NCBI GenBank assembly: GCA_903844215.1
Contig: CAIMSP010000017.1
Location: forward strand, 1 to 49,976
Length of the DNA: 49,976 bases
Direction: 5' to 3'
Source of the DNA: an uncultured beta proteobacterium
GTDB lineage: Bacteria; Pseudomonadota; Gammaproteobacteria; Burkholderiales; Burkholderiaceae_C
Part shown: piece after piece, positions 47,364-49,976 of the stretch
Layout: each line of letters starts with the position of its first letter
Numbering within the stretch: position 1 is the first letter of the stretch
Made by a program: the position numbers and the translations under genes
Notes under the pieces: model-generated
Told to the model about the DNA's origin: nothing
What the model saw: the letters and a program-made list of their open reading frames with translations, nothing else
Databases searched by the model: none

Positions 47364-49976
47364 TTATTTAGTCAGCACAAAGCCCTTGAGCTTGGTGAAC
47401 GCGCCGTCAACCAGCGCCTTTTGTTGTTCCTGATGCAGGTGCGAATAACCCACGGCCGGCGAGGCCGATGCGGCGCGACCGGAGTAGCCCAGCTTCTGGC
47501 CTTCGACCATGTTCTCGTGCAGGTGGTGTTGCACGAAGAACCAGGCGCCCTGGTTCTGCGGCTCGTCCTGGCACCAGACCACTTCCGTGACGTTCGGGTA
47601 CTTCTTGAGCTCGGCGGCAAAGGCCTTGTGCGGGAACGGATAGAGCTGCTCGACGCGGATCAGCACCGTGTCGTCCGCACCCTTTTCTTCGCGGTGCTTG
47701 ACCAGGTCGTAATACACCTTGCCCGAGCAGGCCACCAGGCGCTTGACCTTGTCGGACTTCTTGATGACCGCTTCCTTGTTCTCCGGAATGATGGTCTGGA
47801 AGCTGCCGCGCGTGAACTCGGCCAGCGGCGACGCGGCGTCCTTGTTGCGCAGCAGCGACTTGGGCGTCATGATCACCAGCGGCTTGCGCAGGTTGCGCAC
47901 CATCTGGCGGCGCAACACGTGGAAGATCTGGCTCGCGGTGGTGGGTTGCACCACCTGCATGTTGGTGTCGGCGGCGAGCTGCATGAAGCGTTCCAGGCGC
48001 GCCGAGCTGTGCTCCGGCCCCTGGCCTTCGTAGCCGTGCGGCAGCATCATCGTGATGCCGTTGACGCGGCCCCACTTGACTTCGCCCGAAGCGATGAACT
48101 GGTCGATCACGACCTGGGCGCCGTTGACGAAATCGCCGAACTGCGCTTCCCAGATCACCAGGGTGTTGGGGTCGTTGGACGCGTAGCCGTATTCGAACGC
48201 CAGCACCGCCTCCTCCGACAGGATCGAGTCGATCACGACAAAGGGCGCCTGACCATCGGCCACGTTCTGCAGCGGCGTGTAGGTGCCCACGTCCCACTTT
48301 TCGCGGTTCTGGTCATGGATCACCGCGTGGCGGTGCGTGAAGGTGCCGCGTCCGCAGTCTTCGCCCGACAGGCGCACCGGATAGCCGCTGGCCACCAGCG
48401 AAGCGAACGCCATGTGCTCGCCCATGCCCCAGTCCACCAGCGTGTCGCCGCGACCCATGGCGGCGCGGTCGGCATAGACCTTCTTCACCAGTTGGTGCGG
48501 TGTCACGCTCTCGGGGATGGTGGTGAGCTTTTGCGCCAGGCGCTTCCACTCGGCCATGGGGATCGCGGTGTCGCCCGCGTCGGTCCACTTCTTGTTCAGG
48601 AACGGCGTCCAATCGACGGCGAACTTGCTCTTGAAGTTGGTCAGCACCGGGTCGAAGGTGTTGCGTCCGGCGTCCAGCGCGGCGCGCATGGCCTTGACCA
48701 TGTCGTCGCCCAGCGTGGCGCCAAATCCCTGGGCCGTGAGCTTGTCGGCATAGATGCGGCGCGTTCCCGGATGCGCGGCGATCTTCTTGTACATCAGCGG
48801 CTGCGTCAGCGCCGGCGTGTCCTGCTCGTTGTGGCCGAGCTTGCGGAAACAGATGATGTCCACGACCACGTCCTTGTGGAATTCCGAGCGGTATTCCAGC
48901 GCCAGTTGCGTGGCCAGCACGACCGCCTCGGGGTCGTCGCCGTTCACGTGCAGCACCGGCGCTTCGATCATCTTCACCACGTCCGTGCAATACAGCGTGG
49001 AGCGGCTGTCGCGCGGATCGCTGGTGGTGAAGCCGATCTGGTTGTTGATGACGATGTGCACCGTGCCGCCGGTGGAGTAGCCGCGCGTTTCGGCCAGCGC
49101 CAGGGTCTCCATCACCACGCCTTGACCGGCGAAGGCCGCGTCGCCGTGCACCAGCACCGGCAACACCTGCAAGCCCTGCGGGTCAGCGCGTCGATCCATG
49201 CGCGCGCGCACCGAACCTTCCACCACCGGATTGACGATTTCCAGATGCGAGGGGTTGAAGGCCAGCGTCAGGTGCACCGGGCCGCCGGGCGTGGTCACGT
49301 CCGAGCTGAAACCCTGGTGGTATTTGACGTCGCCGCTGGGCAGGTCTTCGGGCGCGGTGTGGTCGAACTCGGCGAACAGGTCCGCAGGCATCTTGCCCAG
49401 CGAATTCACCAGCACGTTGAGGCGGCCCCGGTGCGCCATGGCAATGACGATTTCCTGGATGCCCTTCAAACCACCTTGCTGGATCAGCTCGTCCATGCAA
49501 GCGATGAAGCTCTCGCCACCTTCGAGCGAGAAGCGCTTTTGCCCGACGTACTTGGTGTGCAGGAACCGCTCCAAGCCTTCGGCGGCGGTGATGCGGTCCA
49601 GGATGTGCAGTTTCTTTTCCGCCGAGAAGCTGGGCTTGCTGCGAATCGCTTCGAGCTTTTGCTGCCACCAGCGCTTCTGGTTCTGGTCCGTGATGTACAT
49701 GTACTCGGCGCCCAGCGTGCCGCAGTAGGTTTCACGCAGCGCATTCATGAGCTCGCGCAGGCTCATGCTTTCCTTGCCGAAGAAGGTGTTGCTGGTGTTG
49801 AACACGGCTTCCTGATCGGCGTCGCTGAAGCCGTAGAACGAGGGCTCGAGTTCGGGAATTTTTGCGCGCTCGGTGCGCTTGAGCGGATCCAGATCGGCCC
49901 AGCGTGCACCGACGTTGCGGTAGGCGGCAATCAGCTGCTGCACCGCCGTGCGCTTGCGCCCCATTTCGGCGTCGGC
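47364..49976 (-). CDS. odhA: 2-oxoglutarate dehydrogenase E1 (5' end outside window)
   Basis: 870 residues are visible; the full E1 is about 950, so about 80-100 N-terminal residues lie to the right. Thiamine diphosphate enzyme: IPELEPSFYGFSDADQEAVF, HRGRLNVLVNSLGKMPADLFAEFDH, KYHQGFSSDVTTPGGPVHLTLAFNPSHLEIVNPVVEGS, then HGDAAFAGQGVVMETLALAETRGYSTGG with the cofactor-binding GDAA, and GQGPEHSSARLERFMQLAADTNMQV. It decarboxylates 2-oxoglutarate and passes succinyl to OdhB, whose gene starts 15 bases downstream. An internal ATG near 49964 is not the real start because the family sequence continues upstream to the edge. Confidence 0.96.
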   Translation of the reverse strand, partial: ADAEMGRKRTAVQQLIAAYRNVGARWADLDPLKRTERAKIPELEPSFYGFSDADQEAVFNTSNTFFGKESMSLRELMNALRETYCGTLGAEYMYITDQNQKRWWQQKLEAIRSKPSFSAEKKLHILDRITAAEGLERFLHTKYVGQKRFSLEGGESFIACMDELIQQGGLKGIQEIVIAMAHRGRLNVLVNSLGKMPADLFAEFDHTAPEDLPSGDVKYHQGFSSDVTTPGGPVHLTLAFNPSHLEIVNPVVEGSVRARMDRRADPQGLQVLPVLVHGDAAFAGQGVVMETLALAETRGYSTGGTVHIVINNQIGFTTSDPRDSRSTLYCTDVVKMIEAPVLHVNGDDPEAVVLATQLALEYRSEFHKDVVVDIICFRKLGHNEQDTPALTQPLMYKKIAAHPGTRRIYADKLTAQGFGATLGDDMVKAMRAALDAGRNTFDPVLTNFKSKFAVDWTPFLNKKWTDAGDTAIPMAEWKRLAQKLTTIPESVTPHQLVKKVYADRAAMGRGDTLVDWGMGEHMAFASLVASGYPVRLSGEDCGRGTFTHRHAVIHDQNREKWDVGTYTPLQNVADGQAPFVVIDSILSEEAVLAFEYGYASNDPNTLVIWEAQFGDFVNGAQVVIDQFIASGEVKWGRVNGITMMLPHGYEGQGPEHSSARLERFMQLAADTNMQVVQPTTASQIFHVLRRQMVRNLRKPLVIMTPKSLLRNKDAASPLAEFTRGSFQTIIPENKEAVIKKSDKVKRLVACSGKVYYDLVKHREEKGADDTVLIRVEQLYPFPHKAFAAELKKYPNVTEVVWCQDEPQNQGAWFFVQHHLHENMVEGQKLGYSGRAASASPAVGYSHLHQEQQKALVDGAFTKLKGFVLTK

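Overview
The window looks like the chromosome of a high-GC betaproteobacterium, most likely Burkholderiales and close to Comamonadaceae. I infer this from protein sequences and gene order read by eye (odhA-odhB-lpdA-zapE, ndk-rlmN-pilW-rodZ-ispG-hisS-yfgM-bamB-der-hfq-hflX-hflK-hflC-DUF2065-hisZ-purA, fnr/hemN); no database search was run. No rRNA, tRNA, CRISPR array or complete insertion sequence was recognised.

Left edge (1-4340), accessory DNA: a type I restriction-modification pair, hsdM and a 5'-complete but 3'-cut hsdS, both on the minus strand. Next to it is a small RelE/ParE-type toxin with its ribbon-helix-helix antitoxin. The toxin gene carries an in-frame 49-bp palindrome (18-bp perfect arms). 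Two gene-poor stretches (3085-3405 and 4074-4340) flank the toxin-antitoxin pair.

4341-17436, mixed operons: a secreted sialate O-acetylesterase behind a YihY-type membrane protein (minus). Facing away is a plus-strand run: DUF2069 membrane protein, FAD-linked oxidase, a 32-codon small ORF coupled to thyA, then thyA, folA, a DUF4337 protein and a GT39/ArnT-like glycosyltransferase. Next comes a redox module: fnr diverges from hemN, with a perfect FNR box between them, followed by a TauE/SafE-DsbD-like membrane protein and a short CaiB-type CoA-transferase. A Lys-rich small protein with a TTG start is convergent with the last.

17437-36530, one long minus-strand series of housekeeping genes, mostly overlapping or spaced by a few bases. 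In transcription order: rluB; ndk, rlmN, pilW, rodZ, ispG, hisS, yfgM, bamB, der; then hfq (own promoter), hflX, hflK, hflC, DUF2065, hisZ, purA; then a phosphoribosyltransferase and a MetC-like lyase. They cover nucleotide metabolism, 23S rRNA modification, pilus and envelope assembly, isoprenoid and histidine pathways, ribosome GTPases and FtsH control.

36534-49976: scpB and rluD (minus), bamD (plus) and a DinG/YoaA helicase whose 3' end overlaps bamD by 38 bp, a PP2C phosphatase (plus), then the 2-oxoglutarate dehydrogenase operon (minus): odhA (5' end outside the window), odhB, an AT-richer gene with a HEPN RNase motif, lpdA, zapE and a secreted coiled-coil protein. The HEPN gene between odhB and lpdA is the most unexpected item in the window. 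The palindrome-bearing toxin and the thyA-coupled small ORF follow it.
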